Source of the DNA: Plantago ovata
Lineage: Eukaryota > Streptophyta > Magnoliopsida > Lamiales > Plantaginaceae
Direction of reading: 5' to 3'
Assembly (NCBI GenBank): GCA_028274465.1
Contig: CM051456.1
Location: forward strand, 91,932,753 to 91,996,752
DNA: 64,000 nt
The notes below the pieces were generated by a model that saw only the letters and a program-made list of their open reading frames with translations, was not told the DNA's origin and made no database searches. The position numbers and the translations under genes are program-made. This document shows, one piece after another, positions 11,576 through 22,338 of the stretch (within the stretch, counting starts at the first letter, position 1; every line of letters begins with the position of its first letter).

Positions 11576-13025
11576 TATATCATCTGCCTCTACATCGAAC
11601 AAAAACAAGCAAGTCGGATGGGCTCCTCTCCCTTGGAGGTTTCAATGAAGTATAACGGGGAAAATTAGATCCTAGCCCCCTCTCACTGTAGTGTGTAGGT
11701 TCCACGTGGTCTAACAAACTGTATAATTAATTTTGATTTTAGAAAGAGAAAAGCATTTTGTGCTTGGTTTTTGCGTGACCATTTAGTTGTTGTTTTGCAT
11801 GCTCAATATATAAATGGGCCTCTGAGCTCGGCCTGTGATCGTAGCCAGATTCGATTTTCTCTATCTCTTTCCAGTGATTCGACATCCTTCTGTTGCTGAA
11901 TCTAAAGCTTTGTTGAGAGCATTTAGCCATGCTGGTCATATATAACAATAAGTCTAAGCGTGTTCACTTGAAAAACTAGTGATGGTGTTCGCCAAAATAA
12001 CTTGCCTTGATTCTTCGGCTGGCCAGTTGTAGCAGATGTTGGCAACTCATTATTTCTAGAAAGTTCATAAAAGTGCACTGAACGCGTATACTGAGTCTCA
12101 TAAATCTTGCGAAGCGGGCACAATCTCTAAATTTTTAGGGGTATGTGCCCCCACATTTATTTCCTTTGAGTAGATGTATTTGTAACTTTTGTTCACTTTC
12201 GTGGTCAATGAAATGACTTATTCACCAACCAAAAAAAAAAAAGAAAAAAAAAAGACACTAATGGATTCTGACTTTTAGGGTGGATAATATATGTGCCTAT
12301 ATAAAAATGGAGTCTCTTTGGCCATCCGCAGGGGTGTTGTTTGCGAAACACATACTTCAGATCTTGATTTACAATAAGCATAAGAGCCATGAAGGGATAA
12401 CATCAAAGACTCTCAAACAACACACACTAGGCACCGAATACCAGGTTTGTCTATGAGTTCCAAAATAGCTCGAATCCCTACGGACTTCACTTAATAGTCA
12501 ACTACACATGATCATATTATATATGACCATTTCCAAAAAACACTACAAATGTTCGCCTAAGAGTTGATTGTAGTTTTTCTTTAAAACATGTGAGCTTTTT
12601 CGCGAATGGCTGTTAAATACGGACGTAGAAATTTTGGTGAGGGGTAGCACAATTATGTGCACTAAAATTTACCTTCAAAATTAATTTAAGTATATAATAA
12701 GATAAATTTAATATAGGCTAAACTTTCAAAATTTTAAAAGAAAAATGAAAAGAAATGATTGATTAAAAAACCAATAATATAAGCTAAAATTTCTAATTAT
12801 TGAAGGAAAATAAATAGAAATGGAAAATCTAAGAAAATGAACACTACTAAGTTTCGAACAAACGACCATTTGGAAAGGCGTTAGCCATACCAAACCATTA
12901 AACTATCATCAATATTGTAAACAGTGGGTGCAAAAGTTATGTATTTAGGAATAAATATGTGATAGGGGTATTATAGTACTTTTGCATATGAAAACAAGGG
13001 GTAGCACTTGCTACCATTTGCACTC
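11576..13025. other. Non-coding stretch with one poly(A)-ended retrosequence
   Basis: No gene seen. A long A-rich run at 12229-12254 follows TGTAACTTTTGTTCACTTTC and GTCAATGAAATGAC, which looks like the 3' end of a LINE or processed transcript; I found no target duplication or coding domain for it. The stretch 12620-13020 begins and ends with GGGGTAGCAC words and could be a further small element. Confidence 0.35.
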
Positions 13026-13116
13026 TATGTTTTAAAAAACGGGTTCGACCGGCTGGTTAGACTGGTTTGGCCGTGAATTGGCAGATGAGCGGTTCAACAA
13101 TATTCCGGTCTGACCC

Positions 13117-14569
13117 TGTATCTCCCTACTTATTTGTTTTGTGTATGGAATATATGTCTAGAATGCTTGTGCATGCTGCTACTGTAACTTCGGGATTTAA
13201 GTATCATCCTAGGTGTGGTAGAGTAAACTTGACGCATCTGTGGTTTGCCGATGATCTGCTATTGTTTTGCAGGGGTGATGCCACTTCTCTTTCTACTCTT
13301 AATCTTGTGATGTATAGTTTTTCTGTAATGTCTGGTCTTCATATAAACCAGGCAAAAAGTTATTTTTCTTGCCGGAGTTAAAAAGGAAGAAAGAAGGGTG
13401 CTCCTTGATATCTGGGGTTTCAATGAAGGTATCTTCCCTGTTAGATATTTAGGTATACCTTTGGTTCCTAAGAAACTGAATATAGCTGACTATACTCCCT
13501 TGATTAGAAGACTTACTAGTCGAGTTCAAAGCTGGACTGCTCAGTTCTTGAGCTATGCTGGTAGGCTGCTTTTAATTAAGTTTGTCTTAGAAGTATTCAA
13601 TATTTTTGGTGCTATGTGTTGCCTTTACCACAAGGTGTTATTAACAAAATTGAGCAGGTGTGTAGAAGTTTTTTTGTGGACAGGTAAAGAGAATGGAAAG
13701 CGAAATCTAGTTGCTTGGGATCAAGTTTGCCAAGATTTTAAATGTGGTGGTTTACAAATCAAAAAAGTCTTGAGTTGGAACAAATCAATCATGTGCTTGC
13801 AGGTTATTAATTTGGGGCAGATGGATATGAGATGTACTGTATGGACAAATTGGGTACAAAGTTATAAATTACAGGGGGAAGATATTTGGAGGGTCCAAGC
13901 TAAAGTGTCAGACTCCCCTTGGTGGCGAAATTTGTTGAAAATGAGAGATATTATGATATTAAATTTTCCTGATTGGCGTAGTGCTGAGTTTCTAAGAGAA
14001 GGGAAAAAGAGAGCTGTAGATATTTGTTATCAAATGTTTCATCCAGAACCTCCTATTGTTCAGTGGCATGAACAGGTATGGAATCCAATTTCTCTTCCTA
14101 GAGTAGCGTTCCTTCACTAGCTTGTTGTTAACAAGAGGATTGCTACCAAGGATAGACTAGTAAGATTCAATATTATTACTGATGCTACTTGCTGTATTTG
14201 TGGCACTAATGTTGAAACTCTTGCGCATCTTTTTTTTGAGTGTGATTGCTCTGGCTATGTTTTGAAAAGAATTATGCATGCTGTAGGGTTAGGAACTAAT
14301 GAAAATAGATTCGAAGTTTGGATTGAGATGTTTAACAGGTCTGAAAGTAAAAAGGGAAGAGTTTACCAGATAAGGGAGACAGCTTTTGGTGCAGTTTTAG
14401 ATGGTATTTGGAGAGCTAGAAACAGGCTGATTTTTGAAGGCAAAGTAATCTCAAAGGAAGGGATCTGTAAAGAGGTGGCCCAGGGTTTGCAACTCAGGCT
14501 AAGGTATAAGTACAAAAAGGATATGAACAAGTTTGTAAGGAAATGTGACAAAAAGCTTTCTTTTATTTA
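13117..14569 (+). pseudogene. LINE ORF2 3' half: reverse transcriptase end and zinc-binding domain
   Basis: The first segment, to about 13380, carries the reverse transcriptase catalytic motif FADDLLLF. A frameshift near 13370 moves on to VRYLGIPLVPKK, SWTAQFLSYAGRL and RVAFLH. A TAG at 14118-14120 stands where the family has Trp (FLH-W-LVVNKR), and the same frame then reads IATKDRL, CCICGTNVETLAHLFFEC (the zf-RVT domain) and a C-terminal tail to 14569. The order of domains is that of plant L1-type ORF2. The remaining 5' half of the protein was lost on insertion. Confidence 0.85.
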
Positions 14570-15193
14570 GTCTGTTTTGCTGCTTTTACTTACTATACCT
14601 GCTTTCATTATATTTTTGTTGCTTAATCCTTTGAAGGGTTGTGAGTTTGTTTTTGCAGGCTCTTGTAGTTTGTATATGTTTACGTTATAGGTTCATTTTG
14701 ATTAGACATACCTGGTGCGAAGTAGTGTTACTGTACAGATTTGGCAGATCTCAACTTTGCTGTTTTGGTGAGTAGCTCTCTAACTTTTTCTTTCTTCCAT
14801 TCCCCGAAGAGAGTCCAATTAGTGTGGAAAGCGCTACTCCATTGTTCTGTAAGCTGGCCAAAGATTGCAGGGCTTTGTACCCAGAGAGTACAGTCACAAG
14901 CACTAGTTCCTGGAGCTGGAAAAGAAGTGGGATAAAGTCTCCTAGATGATTTTTTTTTTTTAGTTAGAACAGATGAGTTTGAAGTTATGTTTGTGGTCTT
15001 TGGTAGGGCTTTGTAATAGTCACAGACTGAGTCTGGAGCTAGATACATTCCCATCAGCGGAGTAGACAATGATTGTTTAGTTGATTGTTTCGGATTTTAT
15101 TTCTGAACTGGAAGCTTTCTTTGGGGTATGCCCCTCATATCTGTTGTAAAACTCTTTTCAGGCTTCTATACTAATCATTTTCATGCGAAAAAC
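13117..15193 (+). mobile_element. 5'-truncated LINE (L1-like) with 17-bp target duplication
   Basis: A perfect 17-bp duplication, ATATTCCGGTCTGACCC, flanks it at 13100-13116 and 15194-15210. The 5' end starts abruptly inside the reverse transcriptase domain (DPVSPYLFVLC). The last bases of the left duplication (GACCC) overlap the LINE sequence, a microhomology typical of target-primed integration. The 3' region after 14570 is non-coding and ends in a short A-rich stretch (GCGAAAAAC). It landed inside a MITE, so it is younger than that element. Confidence 0.9.
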
Positions 15194-15447
15194 ATATTCC
15201 GGTCTGACCCGGTCCAATCCGATCCAACTCCGATCCGACCTCTTTTTGGGGGTGTCCGGCCCGACTTCCGGTTCTCAGTTTCAAAACATATCTTGCACTG
15301 TATCGGTCCCTGACTGTTAATATGATAATATCCCTACAGTTTTATTTAAAAGAGAACAGAACGGCTCACAAAGAATATGCCCGGTATTTTTATTCAGGAG
15401 GATATAACCAACCCGTAAGGGTCCATAACTCGGTAAACACTATTTGA

Positions 15448-15567
15448 TGGGCTGAAATAACTGTTCATGAGGTCCAATGGCCCAATAGTTCTGAAACTAT
15501 ATAAAACTCTGCTCGTTGTCAAAATCATTTTCCTCTTTCTCGGTTAAGGGAAAACAGGAAACCCTAA
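15448..15567 (+). promoter_or_regulatory. Promoter of the ZRF/DnaJC2 homologue: Site II, TATA and telo-box
   Basis: TGGGCT at 15448-15453 and GGCCCA at 15479-15484 are Site II-type motifs. CTATATAAAA around 15498-15507 is a good TATA box. AAACCCTAA at 15559-15567 is a telo-box in the predicted 5'UTR. In plants, Site II with telo-box marks genes for ribosomal proteins and growth-linked translation factors, fitting a ribosome-associated J-protein. The motifs are seen; regulation is inferred. Confidence 0.6.
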
Positions 15568-15640
15568 CTGAGCTCACCATCCCCCACTCGCGGCTGAGCC
15601 AGATTCCTCTTCGTTCTCGATCGCCTGTTAATTCATCTCA

Positions 15641-16041
15641 GTATGCTTATCTCAATCCCTTTCATATTTTCTTCTTTCGATTCTGATTATTCTTATTACT
15701 GTTATTACTGTGAACCGATGCTTTTGATTTGTTATGTGAAATCGATGTTACTAGTACTTGGAGTTCTGGTTTTACTTTGACTGTTCAAATATTAAGTTTC
15801 TGTAGCTTTTTATCGTGGCTGGATTTGGTGAACTGGTAATTCATTTCGTACTGATTTCGTACTGTTCATGTTAGTGAAATTTAGATCGATGTTTTCGCTC
15901 TCTGTAACTGGTGCCTTGTTTACGTCTAGAATAGTCGAAAACGAAATGTTTCGAGCACGTATTCGTGGAAATGGATTTTTATTGAGCATCAGAAAAATAC
16001 ACTAGTGTAATTAATTATTTGATGAATATTTGTTGCTGCAG
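15641..16041 (+). other. 5'UTR intron of the ZRF/DnaJC2 homologue
   Basis: The donor is CATCTCA|GTATGC and the acceptor TTGCTGCAG|TTCGTGG, with a T-rich tract. The leader exon lies between the TATA box and 15640, and the coding exon starts at 16042, 37 bases before the ATG. The coding sequence itself has no intron. Confidence 0.65.
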
Positions 16042-16078
16042 TTCGTGGTGTGGATAGAGCAGTGGCTTCCTGGAAAAG

Positions 16079-18292
16079 ATGCGGTTAATTACGTACTCTG
16101 GGGAGCTTGTAGATGGGAAGCCGATATATGTATCGTCAAATAGCCTCCCAGTGAAAGCGTTGAATCTGGAGCCAGCAGGGCATTCATTTCATGATACTGC
16201 ACTTAAGCTGTCTGGACATTACGTGGTGGCAGAGTCGGAAGATGATGATAAGAAGGGAGTTGCGAAGGAAAAGGACCAGGCGTATGTAGAATCGTCGTTT
16301 AATTCCTACAGCAGCAAATCTAAGAAGAAGTCTGGTGAAACAAGTGAGCAGGATCATTATGCGCTGTTGGGTTTGGGTCATTTGAGGTATCTTGCTACTG
16401 AGGATCAGATAAGAAAGTTCTATCGTGAGACTGCGCTGAGGTATCATCCGGACAAGCAGGCGGCGCTGTTACTTGCTGAGGAGACGGAGGCTGCTAAGCA
16501 AGCGAAGAAAGATGAGATTGAGAACCATTTCAAGGCGATACAAGAAGCTTATGAGGTCTTGATTGATCCTGTCAGGAGAAGAATATATGATTCTACAGAT
16601 GAGTTTGATGATGAAGTTCCTCAGGATTGTGCACCACAGGATTTCTTCAAGGTTTTTGGACCTGCTTTCTTGAGGAATGGTCGTTGGTCCGTGAATACTC
16701 CTGTCCCAACTCTGGGAGATGATGCCACTGGTTACAAAGAAGTTGATAGCTTTTATGATTTTTGGTATAGCTTTAAGAGCTGGAGGGAGTTTCCTCATGC
16801 AGATGAGTTTGACCTCGAGCAGGCTGAGTCACGTGATCACAAGAGGTGGATGGAAAGGCAAAATGCAAAACTCTCAGAGAAGGCAAGGAAGGAAGAGTAT
16901 GCACGAATTCGCACTCTTGTTGATAATGCTTATAAAAAGGATCCTCGAATTGCACGGAGAAAAGATGAAGTCAAAGCTGAGAAGCAGAGGAAGAAAGAGG
17001 AGAAGCTTATGGCCAAGAGATTGCAGGAGGAAGAAGCAGCTCGGATTATTGAGGAGGAAAGGCAGAAGAAACTTGAGGAGGAGAAAAAAGCTGCCGAAGC
17101 AGCTCAAAATCAAAAGAAGCTGAAGGAGAAAGAAAAGAAGCTACTGCGTAAAGAACGTAGTCGTCTACGAACACTCTCTACACCTATTACGGCTCAGAAA
17201 ATGCTGAATATTACTAATGGTGTTGTTGAGGATCTTTGCTCAATTCTGGATAAAGAGCAACTTATGAATTTATGTGACAGGATGGAAGGTAAGGAAGGGC
17301 TGGAGAGAGCTAAGATTCTTAAAGACACACTGGAATCAGGTAAGGAAACGAAGGATGAGAAAACTGATCAGAAGAGCGGGCATCAGAATGGATCTGCACA
17401 GGTTACTGAAGTTTATTCTAGCAGCACAGAGACAAAGAAGGAGAAACCATGGAACAGAGAAGAGATTGAACTTTTAAGAAAGGGGATGCTGAAATTTCCT
17501 AAAGGAACTTCAAGAAGGTGGGAAGTGATCTCTGAATATATTGGTACTGGAAGGTCTGTGGAGGAGATTCTTAAGGCTACAAAAACAGTTCTCCTTCAAA
17601 AGCCTGATACTGCTAAAGCTTTTGATTCCTTTCTTGAAAAGCGAAAGCCTGCCCCAACAATTGCATCACCTCTTACAACTAGAGATGAGGTGCTAGGATC
17701 TAATGGCAATGCAGGTGAGAGCAAACTTCCTGGTTCAAGCAATCCTACTGAATCTTCTAATCAGAGTGATAGTGACGTTCCATCAGAGAATGGGGCTGTT
17801 CCCAATGGGGTTGCTTCGGGTTTGGACCAAGATTCTTGGTCTGCTGTTCAGGAAAGAGCTTTAGTCCAAGCTCTGAAGACCTTCCCCAAGGAAACATTAC
17901 AGAGATGGGAGCGTGTTGCAACTGCAGTTCCTGGAAAAACTGTGGGCCAGTGTAAGAAGAAATTTGCATTGATGAAGGAAAGTTTCAGGAACCCAGTTCC
18001 AGAAAAAAGTGGTAATAAACCGGATGATTCGCCTGACTCATCTAGCCAGAATGAGAAACACAATAGTCCTTCACCTGATGTTACAGTTGCGAATGTGATT
18101 CCGTCAAGTTCGGATGAGGACACTTGGTCTGAAGTTCAGGAGAAAGCATTGATCCAAGCTCTGAAGACATTTCCTAAAGATACCAATGAACGGTGGGAGC
18201 ATGTTGCTGCAGCCGTTGTGGGGAAAGATGTGAACCAGTGCAAGAAAAAATTCTCTTCCCTAAAAGAGAACTTCCGGAACAAGAAAAAATGA
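16079..18292 (+). CDS. Zuotin/ZRF-type J-protein (DnaJ homologue subfamily C member 2), three SANT domains
   Basis: An intact 737-codon frame. The N-terminus MRLITYSGELVDGKPIYVSS is typical of plant ZRF/GlsA proteins. The J-domain spans about residues 91-172 with the HPD triad at 123-125 (RYHPDKQ), so it should stimulate Hsp70 ATPase. A highly charged helical region follows (about 260-360, KRLQEEEAARIIEEERQKK), matching the ribosome-binding Zuotin part. SANT-like domains start near Trp458, Trp587 and Trp683; the last two are close copies (WSAVQERALVQALKTFPK and WSEVQEKALIQALKTFPK). Known roles in the family are co-translational folding with Hsp70 at the ribosome and, in plants and animals, chromatin reading at Polycomb-repressed genes and control of asymmetric division. 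From memory, Arabidopsis GlsA has two SANT domains, so the third may be an extra copy. The upstream motifs suggest growth-linked expression. Confidence 0.93.
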   Translation: MRLITYSGELVDGKPIYVSSNSLPVKALNLEPAGHSFHDTALKLSGHYVVAESEDDDKKGVAKEKDQAYVESSFNSYSSKSKKKSGETSEQDHYALLGLGHLRYLATEDQIRKFYRETALRYHPDKQAALLLAEETEAAKQAKKDEIENHFKAIQEAYEVLIDPVRRRIYDSTDEFDDEVPQDCAPQDFFKVFGPAFLRNGRWSVNTPVPTLGDDATGYKEVDSFYDFWYSFKSWREFPHADEFDLEQAESRDHKRWMERQNAKLSEKARKEEYARIRTLVDNAYKKDPRIARRKDEVKAEKQRKKEEKLMAKRLQEEEAARIIEEERQKKLEEEKKAAEAAQNQKKLKEKEKKLLRKERSRLRTLSTPITAQKMLNITNGVVEDLCSILDKEQLMNLCDRMEGKEGLERAKILKDTLESGKETKDEKTDQKSGHQNGSAQVTEVYSSSTETKKEKPWNREEIELLRKGMLKFPKGTSRRWEVISEYIGTGRSVEEILKATKTVLLQKPDTAKAFDSFLEKRKPAPTIASPLTTRDEVLGSNGNAGESKLPGSSNPTESSNQSDSDVPSENGAVPNGVASGLDQDSWSAVQERALVQALKTFPKETLQRWERVATAVPGKTVGQCKKKFALMKESFRNPVPEKSGNKPDDSPDSSSQNEKHNSPSPDVTVANVIPSSSDEDTWSEVQEKALIQALKTFPKDTNERWEHVAAAVVGKDVNQCKKKFSSLKENFRNKKK

Positions 18293-19864
18293 TCCCATTC
18301 TTGAGGTTTGTGTTCTGAAGTTCCATTCAATTTCTCCTTCATGGATGGTTGTATGCTATTGCTGCATATACAGATCTTTCATCAATTAGTTGCCTGATCT
18401 TGTTATACTGGTGCTAAACTTGTTATCTTCGCATTTGCGTATATCTATGTTAGTCCTATCTTTTATCTTGATATTAATTTTTTTTTCTTCTTTTTCTCCT
18501 ATGGGACGATATTGATGCTGCCTGATAGCTCTTGTGTTAGCTATTATGCTCATGTTATTTTTCTGTGTAAGGCTTGTAATGCCCTACAGCAATTTTGATT
18601 ACTGCACTGAGATATGATATGCCATGCTTCATTTACCTTTTTGTTTCATTTCAACTTGCGCAATCCATCCTTTTTGCTTTAAATTTTCGATTACAGATTT
18701 GGAGATAATAGAAAATATATGAAGTTGATGATCTGAATCTGTTAACATAGGTCCAAGGGCTTTAGAGCATATTTATAGTTGGAAACCAGTGAATGTCAAT
18801 CCTTTAGTCTCCCTTTGCATTTCAGCTGATCACAATTGAAAAACATCATGCCATATATCCCACCATGTCTGTACTGTACTCGACTTACAAATGCCACAAT
18901 GGTATTTTTTTGTGTTTCTTTTGTCGTGGTAAGTCTCGTAAGGATAAGTCCCGGCAGAGGTAGTTTGTTGACTTTATTTGATCAGAGTAAAATATAGTTT
19001 GATAGTAATACCGAGTAGCAGGTCATCCCATATGCCATTTGCTTCAATTTAACTAGAAAAGGAGCACATTTCTTGAACCGTCAAATTTCCAACAATTTTA
19101 CTTGCTACGATATGGCTAACGCAATAACCATTAGTAGTGATCTGCAAACGAAGCTAACCCATGGTCGAAATTTTAGAAGCCAGTGAAAAAGAAGGATAAG
19201 GGAATTGATATTGTAGAGGCCGTGAAACGAAGGATTTAGTGTATATAGTGAAAAAGGACAAGGATCGGATCTAAGCTCCGTCCATTGCGGAGCTAACAGC
19301 TCGGCCTCACTCCAGCCGGCTGGAGTTAACTCTTATTTTTTTATTTTAATATCTAAATCTTTATATTTACTTTTTTTTTCTTAATTTTTATTATAGTTTT
19401 TTTTTTCTAAATCTCCACCTCATTTTTCTAAATCAACCGCCACATACCACATACACGTATTTGTGTAAATACTACACTTTATGCGGTTGGGATGTATTTT
19501 GTAAAAATTGAAATCACCTGTGACAATTTCTTAAAAAAGTGTAATTTTCCCGAGGAATCATCAACTAAATTAGAGACTGCTCCTTATTTCTTTTTCTAAT
19601 TGCCATTGTTGTATTTTCTATTGAATCTACAATACTTACCCAATACTTACCCGTATGAGTTCGTCTCCAGAATACCTAGCATAGAAACGACAAATCACGA
19701 CTTCATGGCCTTTTATGTCTCATAATGTTGTCCGCCATAATTCTTCTTTTCATTCAATTGCAAGGAGTAGACATGAACAAATAATTTCATAGCACACAGA
19801 AACAGAAAGCGTCAAAACAAAGAGCAAACGAAGTACAATTCTAATACATAAACACGTGTAGGAC
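18293..19864. other. 3'UTR of the ZRF homologue and intergenic DNA
   Basis: The first few hundred bases are T-rich and probably include the 3'UTR. Further on I see no coding sequence. Around 19270-19330 there is a GC-rich patch with GCGGAGCT, AACAGCTC and GCCGGCTGGAG words, similar in style to the GGAGCT-rich core of the MITE at 20803. Confidence 0.45.
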
Positions 19865-20665
19865 GAATGCTTAAAAACTTCCATATGTTCCGCCTGCAAT
19901 GCTATCACAATCGACAAGCTCCCATCATTTGTCTCACTCACTCGACATCGCCACACACAACCCTTCAAAAAATTCCCCTTCTGAGTTTGGTCCAATGTAG
20001 ACTGGCCTTCCCCATCCGCAATCTGCCCCATAAATAGGCAGCCCCAACCAACTAACTATGGTAACATTTGGACAACCGTTGGCATTGGCCCTTCGAACCA
20101 CGTCGTTCAAGTCAGGTTGGAGTTCCGAGTAGTCAATTGCAAACCTCACGCAATCATTGTCCATTCTAAGCAACGCAGTATAACAAGGAGGAGACAGGTC
20201 GAAGCCGGGACCTCCCATAAGTTGAGATATACACCTTGTTCTCTTGATCTCGAGGCAAACCACGGCTTTGCAAATGCTGCGCCACAAATGGGCTGCCAGC
20301 ACCATGAACGTGCTATAAGAAACAGTCTCATTGTTGCACTGACTATTTAGCTTATTTAGTTGATCGCGAGTTATCTTGAGAATCGATATACTTGTAGAGG
20401 CTGCTACTGCATTAGGCAGAGGGGCTTTCATGGATGGTGGGGGAATGGTACTCTATGTGCTCGAACTGTGGCTGAGGGGGGGGGGGGGGTTGCGTTCCCT
20501 AGGGGGAGTACTGTCAAACAATGGCGGGTTGTTGATTTGAGCTCCTCGAGCAATGCTAGCCCATCCATTGATGAATTAGATAGCAGATAACCCATGAACT
20601 ATATAATGTTGCAACCGTGTACCATTACCAACACAAACTCCACCACATTTGAAATGCCTAACCTG
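19865..20665 (-). pseudogene. BAHD acyltransferase (HCT-like), broken C-terminal half
   Basis: Homologous to plant hydroxycinnamoyl-CoA shikimate/quinate transferases, which move acyl groups from CoA in the cytosol. Reading from 20665 leftwards: FKCGGV; a decayed HXXXD region (HYIVHG, Asp replaced by His) followed by an in-frame stop; NNPPLFDSTPP; FEHIEYHSPT; the helix MKAPLPNAVAAS to HLWRSICKA; then, after loss of about 35 residues, LLRMDNDC, YSELQPDL and GCPNVTIVSW. The DFGWG structural motif reads DCGWG. The C-terminus NDGSLSIVIALQAEHMEVF is in another frame. Several frameshifts and the missing N-terminal half make it non-functional. The break near 20475 coincides with a run of 14 G. Confidence 0.85.
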
Positions 20666-20802
20666 CATATATAGTGGTAATTTGTAGTTATCAGAGATCA
20701 TTAGTGATTAGTGTAAACCTACACTGAAATGCATGAACCAGAGTAGCCAAGGGCAGATCTACTGAAGCATAAGGGTGGACTCAAACCTTTCTCAGATATT
20801 TT

Positions 20803-21326
20803 TATTACATTTAGGTCCTTGTTAGAGTGACAATTACATTGAAATATCTGTACGTATTTTTCTAATTACATATACACTCACGACTGACTAGAAATGTCTA
20901 TCAGATTTGGCAGCAGCCAAATAGCCTCAAGTTACAACTCCTAAGGCTCCAGGCCGGAGCTTTGAAATCTCCGATCTGGAGCTCAACAGCTCCGATATGG
21001 AGCTCTTTTTTTTCTTTTCCATTTTTTTCTCTCCTTCCTCTACTTGATAGCTAACAACTTTGATTCTGGAGCTGTTACAACTCCAACATCGTGCCAGAAT
21101 CCAGTGGCGGAGCTGTTAACTACTTCAAGTAAGAGGAAGGAGAGAAAAAAAAAGGTAAAGAAAAAAAATAAAAAAGAGAAAGAAATAAAAATGAAAATAA
21201 TAAAACTTCATAAGACCTTGTTTGGTAAACATATGGAGTATGGATTAGGGCATTTTTGAAATATCCAAATAAAATGTGATTTTGAACCTAAATGTAATTC
21301 TTTATCTAACAGGGACATAAATGAAA
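20803..21326. mobile_element. Probable MITE with ~35-bp inverted ends
   Basis: The left end reads ATTACATTTAGGTCC then TTGTTAGAGTGACAATTACATT. The inverse of the right end reads CATTTATGTCCCTGTTAG then ATAAAGAATTACATTTAG. Identity is roughly 80% by eye. The core is rich in GGAGCT/AGCTCC words and non-coding. LTR element F starts within four bases of its right end. The superfamily is not determined. Confidence 0.45.
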
Positions 21327-21329
21327 ACT

Positions 21330-21829
21330 TGTTGGTCCCTTTAAACAACAAGAAAAGACTCGGGGGGGGGGGGGGGGTGGGGGTTGAATAGTCTTTTCAA
21401 ACTTTCGTCGTTTAAAAAACTTTCTCAGCAAGGGCTTATTACTTTTCAGTAATGAGTTTGCTGATACTTAACTTTCTCAGCAAGTACTAGTTACTTTTCA
21501 GTAACGAGTTTTACTGATACTTAAAATCAGAGAGCGGAAGTCTTTGTACAATAAGTGCTTTGTCAGTAAGTGATAGTTTCAGCAAGTGAACAGAGTGAAA
21601 GTGTACAGATAGATATGCTTTGCTGAAAACTAAATGCAGTAAGTAAATCACACAAACACTTTTATAGTGGTATCTGAGAGTGGCGTAATCTCTCAACTAA
21701 TCCACTTTGTCCTTTTTAGGACTGAATCCACTAAGATAAGTTTGAGGTTCCTCACAACACCTATCTAGAGCGATTCGACAGAAACCAAAACACACTTGCT
21801 TCGTTTCCAACCTAACTAGAGAATGAAAC
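21330..21829 (-). repeat. Element F 3' LTR, outer piece
   Basis: Begins TGTTGGTCCC with a 16-base G run at 21362-21377. It ends at the GAAAC duplicated by insertion of element A. It continues at 42866 in LTR terms. Confidence 0.8.
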
Positions 21830-22338
21830 TGTTGGTCCCTTTAAACAACAAGAAAAGACTAGAGGGGGGGGGTGAATAGTCTTTTCAAACTTTCGTCGTT
21901 TAAAACTTTCTCAGCAAGTACTTATTACTTTTCAGTAATGAGTTTGCTGATAGTTAACTTTCTCAGCAAGCGTAAGTTACTTTTCAGTAGCTAGGTTTGC
22001 TGAAACTTAAAATTAGAGAGCGGAAGTCTTTAATACAATAAGTGCTCTTTTCAGTAAGTAAAGGTTTCAGCAAGTGATGTGAGTGACTGTGTACAGACAG
22101 ATATAATTTGCTGAAAACTAAGTACAGTAAGTAAATCACACAAACACTTTTATAGTGGTATCTGAGAGTGGCGTAATCTCTCAACTAATCCACTTTGTCC
22201 TTTCTAGGACTGAATCCACTAAGATATGATTGAGGTTCCTTACAATCTCCTATCTAGAGCGATTCAACAAAGACCAAAGCACACTTGCTTTGTCTCCAAC
22301 CTAAACTAGAGAACGTAACCTTGTTCTCCACCAAAGCA
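21830..22338 (-). repeat. Element A 3' LTR, partial
   Basis: Begins TGTTGGTCCC with a 9-base G run. It matches the corresponding part of the 5' LTR at 41167 closely and passes directly into env-like sequence. Confidence 0.8.

Larger units (their letters stand above)
13026..15290. mobile_element. Small MITE split by a LINE
   Basis: The left end reads TATGTTTTAAAAAACGGG. The inverse of the right end reads TATGTTTTGAAACTGAG, with CCGG-rich words following in both. Without the LINE and its duplicated site the element would be about 170 bp. The flanks share TTGCACT on both sides, offset by a base or two, suggesting an imperfect duplication of about 9 bp, as for Mutator-like MITEs. The superfamily is uncertain; the inverted ends are visible. 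Confidence 0.55.

Noticed and set aside
11739-12123. Minus-strand ORFs as a possible gene
   Set aside because: No domain, no splice support and poor codon character; the region is better explained as a retrosequence with a poly(A) end.
19270-21120. GGAGCT-rich patches as a shared regulatory element
   Set aside because: The similarity is limited to short words and could be chance or a common MITE core.
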